Assembly (NCBI GenBank): GCA_016784705.1
Contig: JADHUD010000159.1
Location: forward strand, 1 to 6,124
From: Spirochaetia bacterium
GTDB lineage: Bacteria; Spirochaetota; Spirochaetia; JABMQR01
Direction: 5' to 3'
DNA length: 6,124 nt
Part shown: positions 1 through 5,981 of the stretch, one piece after another
How the letters are laid out: each line of letters starts with the position of its first letter
How positions within the stretch are numbered: position 1 is the stretch's first letter
Made by a program: the position numbers and the translations under genes
Notes under the pieces: model-generated
Told to the model about the DNA's origin: nothing
The model's database searches: none
Seen by the model: the letters and a program-made list of their open reading frames with translations, nothing else

Positions 1-1
1 A

Positions 2-1963
2 CTGGCAGGAAGAAATCTCATTAAAGTTCAGTCCATGGCATGGCTGCTTCGCGGACTGATATGCCTCGGCTATCTTCTGCTCTATTTTCTTCAGGGTCAG
101 CCTGCCGTCTATCTGATACTTCTGATCTACACGTTATTTTCCATTGTACGTACTGTCGGTGTGGTTATGTTTAAACCGGTCATTCGCATGATAACTACGA
201 ATAATAACCAGGGAGAAATAGTCGGGAAAATTAATATTGGTTTTCAGCTGTCTGCAATTTTATCAAAAGCTGTCAGTTTTCTGGTAACTGCTGTGGAACG
301 TTTTTCCGGGGCTGCCGGGCTGGTTGGATTACAGATGCTCGGTGTCTTTGTAAATACATTGGCAGCCATCAGAATACGTAAAATTCCCTGCCGCGAAACT
401 ATAGAGTATCAGAAGGGACGCGGCATGCTGATTCAGCTGCGTGATGCATTCCGTTCAATAAAAATCCGGCGTGTTCTGATTCTTCAATGGCTCTTTACCG
501 CAATTACGGTAATGGCTGGTCTTACTATTCCATTTCTGAGAAACAGGACAGGACTTTCAACCAGCGGGATATTTCTCTACTCAATGGGAATAACTCTGGC
601 AGCTATCCTCTCTGCTATGTTCGTCAGAACTTTTGGGGATAAGGTCGGTAGTAAACCGCTTATGGTTTTCGGATCTCTAGTTGTAACAGTTCTGATATTC
701 GGCTGGGCAATTGCTCCGGAAACTCTGCCGGTAGTGATCTATTATATTTTGGGTTTTCTTGTGATATTCATGATTAATATAAACAATATGCTCATAAGCC
801 GGCTTATTATAAAGCGTATGCCTGAGGAAGAGGCTGTGGGTTTCAGTTCGATGGTGCAATTTATTATAGCAATTATCTCTCTTGTTTTAGGAATTGTGGG
901 GGGATGGTTGATTGATTTTGGTCCGGTAGATTCTGGAAAACTTTTTAATCAATACTCCTTGACCTTTTCATTTGCTGCAGGACTAAGTTTAATCTCTTTT
1001 ATTATTACCCTGCGGGTTAAGGACAGTGAGAGTCTTTCCGGAAAAGATGCAGCTTCGATACTGCTCTCTATTTATGGGCTTAGAGCATATTTGAATATTA
1101 ACAGACTGCAGAAAATTGAAGATCCTGTTCGTAAAAAGACGGTGCTTCTGTCAATTGGCAGCAATACTAATGATGTAGCTACCAGTGAAATTAAACGTAT
1201 GCTGCTCTCTCCATTCTCGTCAGAGAAAACCGAATTGATTCGTGGGCTTTTTTATCGCCCGAGGCCTTCGTTGCTTCCCCTGTTGTTAAAAGATGCTGCA
1301 GATGAGGGTTCCTATACTCGTGAATCATCAATTTTTGCTTTGGGAGCATTTCCTGGCAAAGAGACTGAAAAGCTTCTCCTGACTCTTCTCGATAGTGAAG
1401 ATGCTCTCATGCGCACCTCAGCAGCTAAATCTCTTGGAAGAATAGGTCATACCGCTTCACTTGACCGTATTCGGAAAATATTTGCTGAAGAGAGTGACAT
1501 TCGTTGTGTCATGAATTGTTTTATTGCTTTACATAATATGGATAAGGAAAGTACATACCTTCTTGACCTGTTTTCTCTGCGATGGACAGGGGAAACTCAA
1601 AGTTTTCGGCAGGGTATTTATTCCTTAAATGCTGAGTTCTGGCATTACAATCCGGAACTTTCTCATCTCTTTCAGCTTAGTAATGGACGAAAGGGTGCGG
1701 GTATACGTGATTTTCTTGATGAAACTCGTGATCACCCGGATTTTCTGGCTTCACATAAGGATTTGATTATCTGGTTCAAGGAAGATAATTTTACGTCGAT
1801 AATTGCTTTTTGCCGCAAGGTTCTTGATGAGAATCTTACAGATCCTGTCAGGCAGAATATTAAAAAATCTATATTAAACAGGACGGAAAAGTCTGTTTTG
1901 ATGGAATATGATGAGGTACTCGCAATGCTCTATTTTTCTTACCAGGTTGTTAAAGCGGAGTAA
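2..1963 (+). CDS. MFS-type membrane transporter with C-terminal HEAT-like domain (5' partial)
   Basis: The reading frame is open to the left edge, so the gene begins upstream; the ATG at 35 is internal (residues before it read LAGRNLIKVQS). Numbering from that Met, about ten hydrophobic segments lie between residues 3 and 327, followed by a soluble tail to residue 642. GDKVGSKP at 201-208 resembles the conserved MFS loop between helices 8 and 9, and the residues at the window edge (GRNLIK) resemble the loop 2-3 counterpart. By that reading only helices 1-2 are missing. Residues about 410-490 show HEAT-like helical pairs (e.g. ESSIFALGAF, LMRTSAAKSLGRIG). The rest of the tail is helical with no recognised motif. 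It probably moves a small solute across the inner membrane, but the substrate cannot be told. HEAT repeats usually bind proteins, so a regulatory or docking role for the tail is inference. An alternative is a nucleotide-carrier-like family, some of which also carry HEAT repeats. Confidence 0.8.
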   Translation: MAGRNLIKVQSMAWLLRGLICLGYLLLYFLQGQPAVYLILLIYTLFSIVRTVGVVMFKPVIRMITTNNNQGEIVGKINIGFQLSAILSKAVSFLVTAVERFSGAAGLVGLQMLGVFVNTLAAIRIRKIPCRETIEYQKGRGMLIQLRDAFRSIKIRRVLILQWLFTAITVMAGLTIPFLRNRTGLSTSGIFLYSMGITLAAILSAMFVRTFGDKVGSKPLMVFGSLVVTVLIFGWAIAPETLPVVIYYILGFLVIFMININNMLISRLIIKRMPEEEAVGFSSMVQFIIAIISLVLGIVGGWLIDFGPVDSGKLFNQYSLTFSFAAGLSLISFIITLRVKDSESLSGKDAASILLSIYGLRAYLNINRLQKIEDPVRKKTVLLSIGSNTNDVATSEIKRMLLSPFSSEKTELIRGLFYRPRPSLLPLLLKDAADEGSYTRESSIFALGAFPGKETEKLLLTLLDSEDALMRTSAAKSLGRIGHTASLDRIRKIFAEESDIRCVMNCFIALHNMDKESTYLLDLFSLRWTGETQSFRQGIYSLNAEFWHYNPELSHLFQLSNGRKGAGIRDFLDETRDHPDFLASHKDLIIWFKEDNFTSIIAFCRKVLDENLTDPVRQNIKKSILNRTEKSVLMEYDEVLAMLYFSYQVVKAE

Positions 1964-1985
1964 AAAAAGAGTACTTTTTTTACTC
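1958..1985. terminator. Perfect 12-bp stem-loop at the convergent gene end (terminator)
   Basis: Bases 1958-1969 (GAGTAAAAAAAG) pair perfectly with 1974-1985 (CTTTTTTTACTC) around an AGTA loop, and the left arm contains the TAA stop of the transporter gene. Read on the minus strand, an alternative 7-bp stem (AAGAGTA/TACTCTT, 1967-1987) runs straight into a T tract, the form of an intrinsic terminator for ridA, which reads toward it. On the plus strand the T tract sits inside the stem and is followed by TTGGG, so termination of the transporter transcript here is less certain. Confidence 0.6.
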
Positions 1986-1988
1986 TTG

Positions 1989-2009
1989 GGAGTTTGCACG
2001 GCAAACTCC
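1989..2009. terminator. 9-bp perfect hairpin between convergent genes
   Basis: GGAGTTTGC (1989-1997) and GCAAACTCC (2001-2009) form a perfect 9-bp stem with the triloop ACG (1998-2000 with G2001 pairing C1997). No T tract follows directly on the plus strand; on the minus strand it precedes the T-tailed hairpin at 1958-1987. It probably strengthens transcription termination or protects 3' ends, and may be part of the larger inverted-repeat segment 1957-2053. Confidence 0.45.
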
Positions 2010-2068
2010 ATGGAGCCGAAGAGAATAGTGGCAAAAGGGTACTTTTTTACTCCAGATTCCAATTTTTC

Positions 2069-2476
2069 TTATTCACAGATACCTACTGCATCAATCTCTA
2101 CTAGAGCCCCTAATGGCAGAGCTGGAACTTCAACACAAAACCGTGCTGGAAAATCCCCTTCAAAGAATTCGCTGTATACGGCGTTCACTTTTGGGAAATC
2201 CTTCATATCGGTAATAAAAATCTGCAATTTTACTGCATTCTGCAGTGTGGTGCCAGCTGCTTCAAGCACTGCTGAAAGGTTTTCTAGACATTGTCGCGTC
2301 TGTCCCTCAATCCCTCCTTCCGCCAGAGATTTTGTTCCTGGAACTAATGGAACCTGACCTGAGCAGAATACCAGATTACCGGTTTTTACCGCCTGAGAGT
2401 AAGGACCCACTGCTGCCGGTGCTGATTCAGTAGATATGATTGTTCTGTTGATTGTTCTGTTGATTGTTCTGTTCAT
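2069..2476 (-). CDS. ridA: RidA family reactive enamine/imine deaminase
   Basis: RidA (YjgF/YER057c/UK114) hydrolyses reactive 2-aminoacrylate and related enamines/imines released by PLP enzymes such as threonine dehydratase, protecting other PLP enzymes; it works as a cytoplasmic homotrimer. The 135-residue protein carries the family landmarks: GPYSQAV (24-30), the SGQ segment (39-41), the signature FPARFCVEV (109-117) with the substrate-carboxylate-binding Arg112, and Glu127 in VEIDAV, matching Arg105 and Glu120 of the E. coli protein. The N-terminus is unusual: M(NRTI)x3 precedes the normal ISTESAP start, encoded by three perfect 12-bp repeats, making it slightly longer than the usual 125-130 residues. 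The ATG at 2476 is fixed by a GAGGAG Shine-Dalgarno 8 bases upstream. It stands alone, convergent with the transporter and divergent (84 bp) from the phosphoesterase gene. Function is confident from motifs. Confidence 0.95.
   Translation of the reverse strand: MNRTINRTINRTIISTESAPAAVGPYSQAVKTGNLVFCSGQVPLVPGTKSLAEGGIEGQTRQCLENLSAVLEAAGTTLQNAVKLQIFITDMKDFPKVNAVYSEFFEGDFPARFCVEVPALPLGALVEIDAVGICE
2437..2472 (-). repeat. Three perfect tandem copies of a 12-bp unit at the ridA 5' end
   Basis: The unit TGATTGTTCTGT (plus strand) occurs at 2437-2448, 2449-2460 and 2461-2472 without mismatch. It is in frame and encodes three consecutive NRTI blocks immediately after the start Met of RidA. Typical RidA proteins start with one such stretch (M-x-x-T-I-I-S-T), so two extra copies look like a recent slippage expansion. 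It does not disturb the frame because 12 is a multiple of three. Confidence 0.9.
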
Positions 2477-2484
2477 AGGTAATT

Positions 2485-2490
2485 CTCCTC
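2485..2490 (-). promoter_or_regulatory. Shine-Dalgarno of ridA
   Basis: GAGGAG on the minus strand, 8 bases before the ATG at 2476-2474. It decides the start and shows that the tripled NRTI segment is translated. There is no other in-frame ATG in the repeat. Confidence 0.75.
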
Positions 2491-2560
2491 ATACCATAAA
2501 TAATTCATTTTGTTCTCCAGCATTTGAATATTTTACGTAATTTCGGCAGTTATTGTAAGT

Positions 2561-3733
2561 ATGAAAAAGAATAAAAATCCGAATTTGATGAGGAAAGAAT
2601 CCGGGAAACAAGTTGGTGCAGCGGGTTTGCTTTGTGTGTTATTGATTTTGTTTCTGACTGCCTGCGGACCCGGATGTGTACTGCAGGGTTCAGGAGTGAA
2701 CAGCGGAAAGAACGATATTACCATTATGAGCTGGAATGTTGAAAATCTCTTTGATGGAACTGATAATGGGACAGAGTATAAGGAGTTTGATCCCGGTGAA
2801 GGCAACTGGGACACATCCCGGTATCATACACGTCTGGCCTCTGTGGCAAGAGTAATAACCGAATTTATCAATCCCATACCTGATATAATTTGTTTGCAGG
2901 AAATTGAACATGCCGGCGTTGTGAATGACCTGTTGCGATGGAACTTGAAACAGTACGGCTTTAATTACTCTGCAGTTACCGATGCCGCTGGTTCAGCCAT
3001 CCAGTTAGGAATAATAAGCAGATTTCCTATAACACAGGTTAAAATTCATAGTGCTGGCACAACGGGAGTTGCTGGTTATTCCCTTCGTCCGGTACTTGAA
3101 GTGGAGATTATTGTAGGAAACGAATCTTTGATTGTTCTGGTTAATCACTGGAAATCAAGAATTGGAGGAGAGGAAATTACAGAACCGGCAAGAATAGCAT
3201 CAGCAAACATTGTCAGGCGAATTCTATACGGGAATTCCCTGAAAAACCCTGGTAAAATGATTGTTTGTGCAGGAGATCTCAATGAGAATGCAAATGAGTA
3301 TGAGCTGGCAGGTGAGTTGTACCAAACGGCTTTAATGCCGCAGACAATTCCTGATACTTCTTCTGATACTTCAGCAATGTCTCTCAAAGTGACCGGATTT
3401 TCCGGGAACGTATCAGATGAGCTGGGGGTGCTGTATAATCCCTGGCTCGATACTAGTGAGGGTGTTATTACAGAAGGAAGTTATGTTTTTAGAAGTAAGT
3501 GGGCTGCTCTTGATCATATTATGGTTTCGGAGGCTGCTTTTGATAACGTTGGGCTTGATTTTTTATCGTTTACCACTTTTACGCATCCCTGGATGTTAAA
3601 TTCCTCCGGAGAGCCTGCAAGCTGGAATATCAGGTCAGGTGAGGGGTATTCAGATCATCTTCCGGTTCTCATGACGTTAACCACCAGTTCTGTTAATACC
3701 CAAGTGTATCAGGATCAATCCCCGACTCTATAA
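2561..3733 (+). CDS. Endonuclease/exonuclease/phosphatase-family lipoprotein
   Basis: A 390-residue protein of the DNase I-like metal-dependent phosphoesterase superfamily, probably anchored outside the cytoplasmic membrane. Residues 1-19 are basic, 20-34 hydrophobic, then the lipobox LTAC gives lipidated Cys35. The catalytic blocks are in order: SWNVEN (Asn59), LQEIE (Glu114, metal ligand), VNHWKS (His196), GDLNE (Asp239, Asn241), LDHIM (Asp318, His319) and YSDHLPV (Asp365 and general-base His366). All expected residues are present, so an active hydrolase of phosphodiester bonds is likely; nucleic acid is the most probable substrate, but phospholipid or sugar phosphates cannot be excluded. 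The ATG at 2561 is the farthest upstream in frame; no good Shine-Dalgarno precedes it or Met10 (2588). Either start keeps the lipobox. The 3' end overlaps the convergent lipase by 41 bp. A short duplicated PDTS/SDTS sits at 264-271. Confidence 0.88.
   Translation: MKKNKNPNLMRKESGKQVGAAGLLCVLLILFLTACGPGCVLQGSGVNSGKNDITIMSWNVENLFDGTDNGTEYKEFDPGEGNWDTSRYHTRLASVARVITEFINPIPDIICLQEIEHAGVVNDLLRWNLKQYGFNYSAVTDAAGSAIQLGIISRFPITQVKIHSAGTTGVAGYSLRPVLEVEIIVGNESLIVLVNHWKSRIGGEEITEPARIASANIVRRILYGNSLKNPGKMIVCAGDLNENANEYELAGELYQTALMPQTIPDTSSDTSAMSLKVTGFSGNVSDELGVLYNPWLDTSEGVITEGSYVFRSKWAALDHIMVSEAAFDNVGLDFLSFTTFTHPWMLNSSGEPASWNIRSGEGYSDHLPVLMTLTTSSVNTQVYQDQSPTL
3351..3372 (+). repeat. Short in-frame tandem duplication inside the phosphoesterase gene
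   Basis: CTGATACTTC occurs at 3351-3360 and again at 3363-3372, period 12, encoding the PDTS-SDTS stretch in a loop between the GDLN and LDH catalytic blocks. It looks like replication slippage in a variable surface loop. It is too short to be more than a local curiosity. Confidence 0.5.
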
Positions 3734-4538
3734 GCAGACGTGTAAGTTCAACACGATAACCGGGGTAGTGAGCATCCATGGAGTAGGGTTTTAACGAGAC
3801 ATCACCAAGACGGATCAGTGTTCCTGTATGACGGTAACCAATAAGTGTGGGGGGAAGTATGGGAAAGAAATCTTTTTCTGTCACAAAACGGAATATTCTC
3901 TCATTTTCACCGTCAAGCTCCTTCGCAGCTGCACGGTTGAATACTCGCGGGATTCCGAAAGTAATAACAGTAAAATGTTTGTCCGGGCAGCTTCTGGTGA
4001 GATCGAGGTAGGCCAGCAATGCAACCATTCCCCCTGCGCTGTGGCCAATCAGCATAACCTGTGATCCGCTGAATGCTTTGATTCTTTCATGTATATCCTG
4101 GTATATTCCCCGGTACTTGCTCTGCATCCCTTCATGTGCTTTTAATTGGGGATTATCCTGATAAAAAATGGGTTTCAGATAATACTGCCAGTTTATCGTA
4201 TTATCTACCGCATTCTTCGGTGCCTGCGTACCGCGGAAAACAAGATGAAGTATAGAGTTGTCCACTATTGCCAGACCCATTGTGTTTGTGGGGGAGTGTT
4301 CAAAATAATCAAGTTCCCACCCTGAGTTACGCCAAGAGTCTCTCTCTGACCAGACTGCTTCACACATACTGTAATAGCGGTAAATATCCAGAATTGCCGG
4401 TATCTCTTTTGAAGAAAAATCTGAAAGATGTGTACCGGCTGGATAGGATTGACAGGAAAATATCGCCAAAACCAAAATGGTTAAAAGAAAAATCAGGAGA
4501 ATGTGGATAACAGGGTGAATCTGAAATGGATAACGCAT
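3693..4538 (-). CDS. Class 3 lipase (alpha/beta hydrolase) lipoprotein
   Basis: A 281-residue serine hydrolase of the fungal-type lipase (class 3) family, which cleaves ester bonds in acylglycerols or phospholipids. Residues 10-28 are hydrophobic and end in AIFS-Cys29, a loose lipobox of the kind spirochaetes tolerate, so it is probably membrane-anchored outside the cytoplasm. LVFRGTQ (99-105) is the family's oxyanion strand, GHSAG (165-169) holds nucleophile Ser167, VTEKDFFPILPP (219-230) supplies acid Asp223, and DAHYPGY (255-261) supplies His257, completing the triad. The start at 4538 has GGAGGAG just upstream. It follows rex on the same strand after 48 bp with no visible terminator, so co-transcription is likely, and it overlaps the phosphoesterase gene tail to tail by 41 bp. 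Real substrate is unknown; an esterase or phospholipase role is also possible. Confidence 0.88.
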   Translation of the reverse strand: MRYPFQIHPVIHILLIFLLTILVLAIFSCQSYPAGTHLSDFSSKEIPAILDIYRYYSMCEAVWSERDSWRNSGWELDYFEHSPTNTMGLAIVDNSILHLVFRGTQAPKNAVDNTINWQYYLKPIFYQDNPQLKAHEGMQSKYRGIYQDIHERIKAFSGSQVMLIGHSAGGMVALLAYLDLTRSCPDKHFTVITFGIPRVFNRAAAKELDGENERIFRFVTEKDFFPILPPTLIGYRHTGTLIRLGDVSLKPYSMDAHYPGYRVELTRLLIESGIDPDTLGY

Positions 4539-4586
4539 ATGCTCCTCCGGAAGCCTGAAGAAACCTCCAAAAATCGGATATGAAAT

Positions 4587-5249
4587 TTATTTGAGCAGCT
4601 GTTTGTCAGCCATATTCAACTCATATACAATCTGTTCCAACTCAAGTCCAATATTGACATTGTGTACAACCACATGCTCTCCGGGTCTGTTTCCAAGAGT
4701 ATCAAAGGGTTTTGGTGCCCTTAATCCTGCCTGGGTGAAATTAAGAAAACCCCGGACTCCGGAATCGAGCAGTCTGGTGAACACATCCTGGGCAGTTTGC
4801 TCCGGTACAGCTATTATAGCAAGTTTTATCTGTTCCCGCTCAATAACTTCTTTTATTTTTTCCATAGAATAAATGGGAACAGGGCAATCACTTTCTTCAC
4901 AAATCCTTGTATTTGTGTCAAAACCTGCTACAATTTTAATACCATCAGATTCGAACCCGTTATATCTGAGAAGGGCACTGCCGATTCTTCCGCACCCGAC
5001 AACAGCGGCTTTCTGAGATCCATCTTTTCCAAGGATATGGTCAAGACTGGTAATGAGCTTATTGATATCATATCCGCCGCGTTTTTGCCCTATTATGTTG
5101 AGCAGGGAAAAATCTTTTCTGACTATAGAGGCTGTAACACCTACAGCATCGCCTATATTATTGGCAAAGACCCGCTCAAGTCCGATACTTTTTAATTTAC
5201 GGAGGATTCTGTCATATTTTGTTATTCGTATTATCATATCTTGATGCAT
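4587..5249 (-). CDS. rex: Redox-sensing transcriptional repressor Rex
   Basis: Rex is a homodimeric repressor that binds operators when NAD+ dominates and lets go when NADH rises, controlling fermentation and hydrogenase genes. The 220-residue protein (family usually about 210-215) has an N-terminal winged helix (about 8-65) with GVTASIVRKDFS (37-48), the DNA-recognition region, and the GQKRGGYDI wing (54-62). A Rossmann domain follows: VVGCGRIGSAL (83-93) is the dinucleotide loop, GFD (109-111) places acidic Asp111 at the end of strand 2, and IIAVPE (145-150) and VHNVNIGLELEQIVYEL (195-211) are family-typical. Met1 at 5249 is preferred; its AAGGAGT Shine-Dalgarno (5262-5268) lies 12 bases upstream, longer than usual. 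Met5 (5237) would be even farther away. It is divergent from the nuoE-like gene across an AT-rich control region and upstream of the lipase gene. Confidence 0.94.
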   Translation of the reverse strand: MHQDMIIRITKYDRILRKLKSIGLERVFANNIGDAVGVTASIVRKDFSLLNIIGQKRGGYDINKLITSLDHILGKDGSQKAAVVGCGRIGSALLRYNGFESDGIKIVAGFDTNTRICEESDCPVPIYSMEKIKEVIEREQIKLAIIAVPEQTAQDVFTRLLDSGVRGFLNFTQAGLRAPKPFDTLGNRPGEHVVVHNVNIGLELEQIVYELNMADKQLLK

Positions 5250-5261
5250 AATTGAAGGGTA

Positions 5262-5268
5262 ACTCCTT
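5262..5268 (-). promoter_or_regulatory. Shine-Dalgarno of rex, unusually distant
   Basis: AAGGAGT on the minus strand is the only ribosome-binding sequence before rex, but 12 bases separate it from the ATG. No in-frame alternative start codon lies between them. Weakened or modulated translation of rex is possible. Confidence 0.5.
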
Positions 5269-5278
5269 ATGAATGCAG

Positions 5279-5296
5279 TTTGTAATAAATTAACAT
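5279..5296. promoter_or_regulatory. Candidate Rex operator upstream of rex
   Basis: TTTGTAATAAATTAACAT matches 11 of the 14 defined positions of the Rex consensus used in clostridia and relatives, TTGTTAANNNNTTAACAA; the right half TTAACA is intact and the left half is degenerate. It lies 29 bases before the rex start, where it would fit autoregulation. Because the region is AT-rich, chance similarity is a real risk. Confidence 0.35.
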
Positions 5297-5413
5297 GTAA
5301 CTTAGCATAATAAAATAATAAAAATTAAAATAATGTGAAAATAAACATATAAAATATACAAAAAGATTTAAATAAAATCAATACTAATTAATAAAAAATA
5401 ATATGATATTAAA

Positions 5414-5442
5414 TTGATTAATTATTTGATTTTAAGTAAAGT
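5414..5442 (+). promoter_or_regulatory. Possible sigma-70-type promoter of the nuoE-like operon
   Basis: TTGATT (5414-5419) and TAAAGT (5437-5442) stand 17 bases apart, 31 bases before the ATG at 5473, with A-rich DNA upstream. The match to TTGACA/TATAAT is partial, and the surrounding AT richness makes other registers possible. Confidence 0.3.
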
Positions 5443-5472
5443 ATAGGCAAATAAAAAGATTTCGGAGGGTGT

Positions 5473-5952
5473 ATGGCTGTCACGAATGAAGCAATCAGTT
5501 TTTCTCCTGTTCTACATGATTTTATTGCTGAGTGGAAAGAGAAGCCCGGCAATCTGATCATGATTCTGCATAAGGTACAGGAAGAGTTCGGTTTTATCCC
5601 GCGTGCTGCGGCTGATAAAGTAGCTGAAATGATAGATGTACCGCTTGCAAAGATCTATGGGGTTATCACTTTTTACCACTTCTTTAAACTTGAAAAACCC
5701 GGCACCCATAATATTCAGGTATGCCTGGGGACAGCCTGCTACATGAAGGGCGGAAGTAATCTTATAGATGAACTTCAGAATCTTCTGGGAATAGCAGTAA
5801 ATGAAGCAACAGCAGATGGAAAATTCTCCATTGAGGGTGTTCGCTGTGTTGGCTGCTGCGGATTGGCACCGGTTTTAGTTATTGGCGATGAAGTATTTGG
5901 AAAAGTTACAAAAGATCAGCTTCCCGGAATAATTGCCGGATTAAGTGATTAG
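5473..5952 (+). CDS. nuoE: NuoE/HndA-like [2Fe-2S] subunit of NADH-linked oxidoreductase or hydrogenase
   Basis: A 159-residue thioredoxin-like ferredoxin of the 24-kDa (NuoE/HndA/HydC) family, the small electron-transfer subunit that partners an NADH-binding NuoF/HydB flavoprotein. An N-terminal helical part (about 10-65, with GFIPRAA and KIYGVITFYHFF) precedes the cluster domain. The four [2Fe-2S] ligands are Cys84 and Cys89 in VCLGTACY and Cys125 and Cys129 in VRCVGCCGLAP. The length equals that of stand-alone NuoE/HndA proteins. GGAGG at 5464-5468 lies four bases before the ATG. The next gene, 29 bp downstream, is a GHKL ATPase start, and rex is divergent upstream; this order is typical of NADH-dependent [FeFe]-hydrogenase clusters rather than of full complex I operons, which begin with NuoA. 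The hydrogenase subunits themselves are outside the window, so that assignment is inference. Confidence 0.93.
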   Translation: MAVTNEAISFSPVLHDFIAEWKEKPGNLIMILHKVQEEFGFIPRAAADKVAEMIDVPLAKIYGVITFYHFFKLEKPGTHNIQVCLGTACYMKGGSNLIDELQNLLGIAVNEATADGKFSIEGVRCVGCCGLAPVLVIGDEVFGKVTKDQLPGIIAGLSD

Positions 5953-5981
5953 CCCGAACCGGTTGGGATAAGGGTTCATCA

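Larger units (their letters stand above)
1957..2053. repeat. 97-bp segment bounded by inverted repeats GGAGTAAAAAA
   Basis: The left end reads GGAGTAAAAAAAG (1957-1969) and the right end, read on the minus strand from 2053, reads GGAGTAAAAAAG, so eleven outer bases match and one A differs in run length. Inside are the 12-bp and 9-bp hairpins and the 10-bp palindrome CTCCATGGAG (2006-2015). This is the shape of a small palindromic intergenic element or a nested bidirectional terminator. No target-site duplication is visible in the flanks (TAAAGC on the left, AGATTC on the right), and no second copy exists in the window, so mobility is unproven. Confidence 0.35.
5250..5472. other. Divergent AT-rich control region between rex and the nuoE-like gene
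   Basis: This 223-bp gap has no plausible gene. From 5301 to 5460 only 19 of 160 bases are G or C, far below the flanking genes, with long A runs on the plus strand (e.g. 5311-5330 has no G or C). It should hold both divergent promoters and their operators. Such A-tract DNA is easily melted, often bent, and can act like an UP element. Confidence 0.8.

Noticed and set aside
1908..2357. Plus-strand 149-codon open frame across the transporter end and ridA.
   Set aside because: It lies opposite ridA, has no recognisable domain or ribosome-binding site, and its composition is that of an antisense shadow.
3129..3139. TGATTGTTCTG inside the phosphoesterase gene matches 11 bases of the 12-bp ridA repeat unit.
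   Set aside because: It encodes conserved core sequence (LIVLV before NHWK) and is a single short match found after the fact, so coincidence is the simplest reading.
4797..5195. Plus-strand 132-codon open frame opposite rex.
   Set aside because: It is fully antisense to a clear rex gene, and its residues show no family motif.
5269..5310. A 13-codon plus-strand open frame (MNAVCNK...) as a leader peptide between rex and nuoE.
   Set aside because: It sits over the rex ribosome-binding region, has no convincing Shine-Dalgarno of its own and no attenuator structure after it.
5330..5350. TGTGAAAATAAACA as a second Rex operator.
   Set aside because: The half-sites are two bases too close together and the right half lacks the TTCACA or TTAACA pattern.
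5399..5411. Perfect 13-bp palindrome TAATATGATATTA upstream of the possible nuoE promoter.
   Set aside because: In DNA with about 12% G+C, a palindrome of this size is expected by chance about once in the region; it does not match the Rex consensus.
5953..5981. CCCGAACCGGTTGGG after the nuoE-like gene as a terminator hairpin.
   Set aside because: The stem is short with a bulge, no T tract follows, and the next operon gene begins at 5982.
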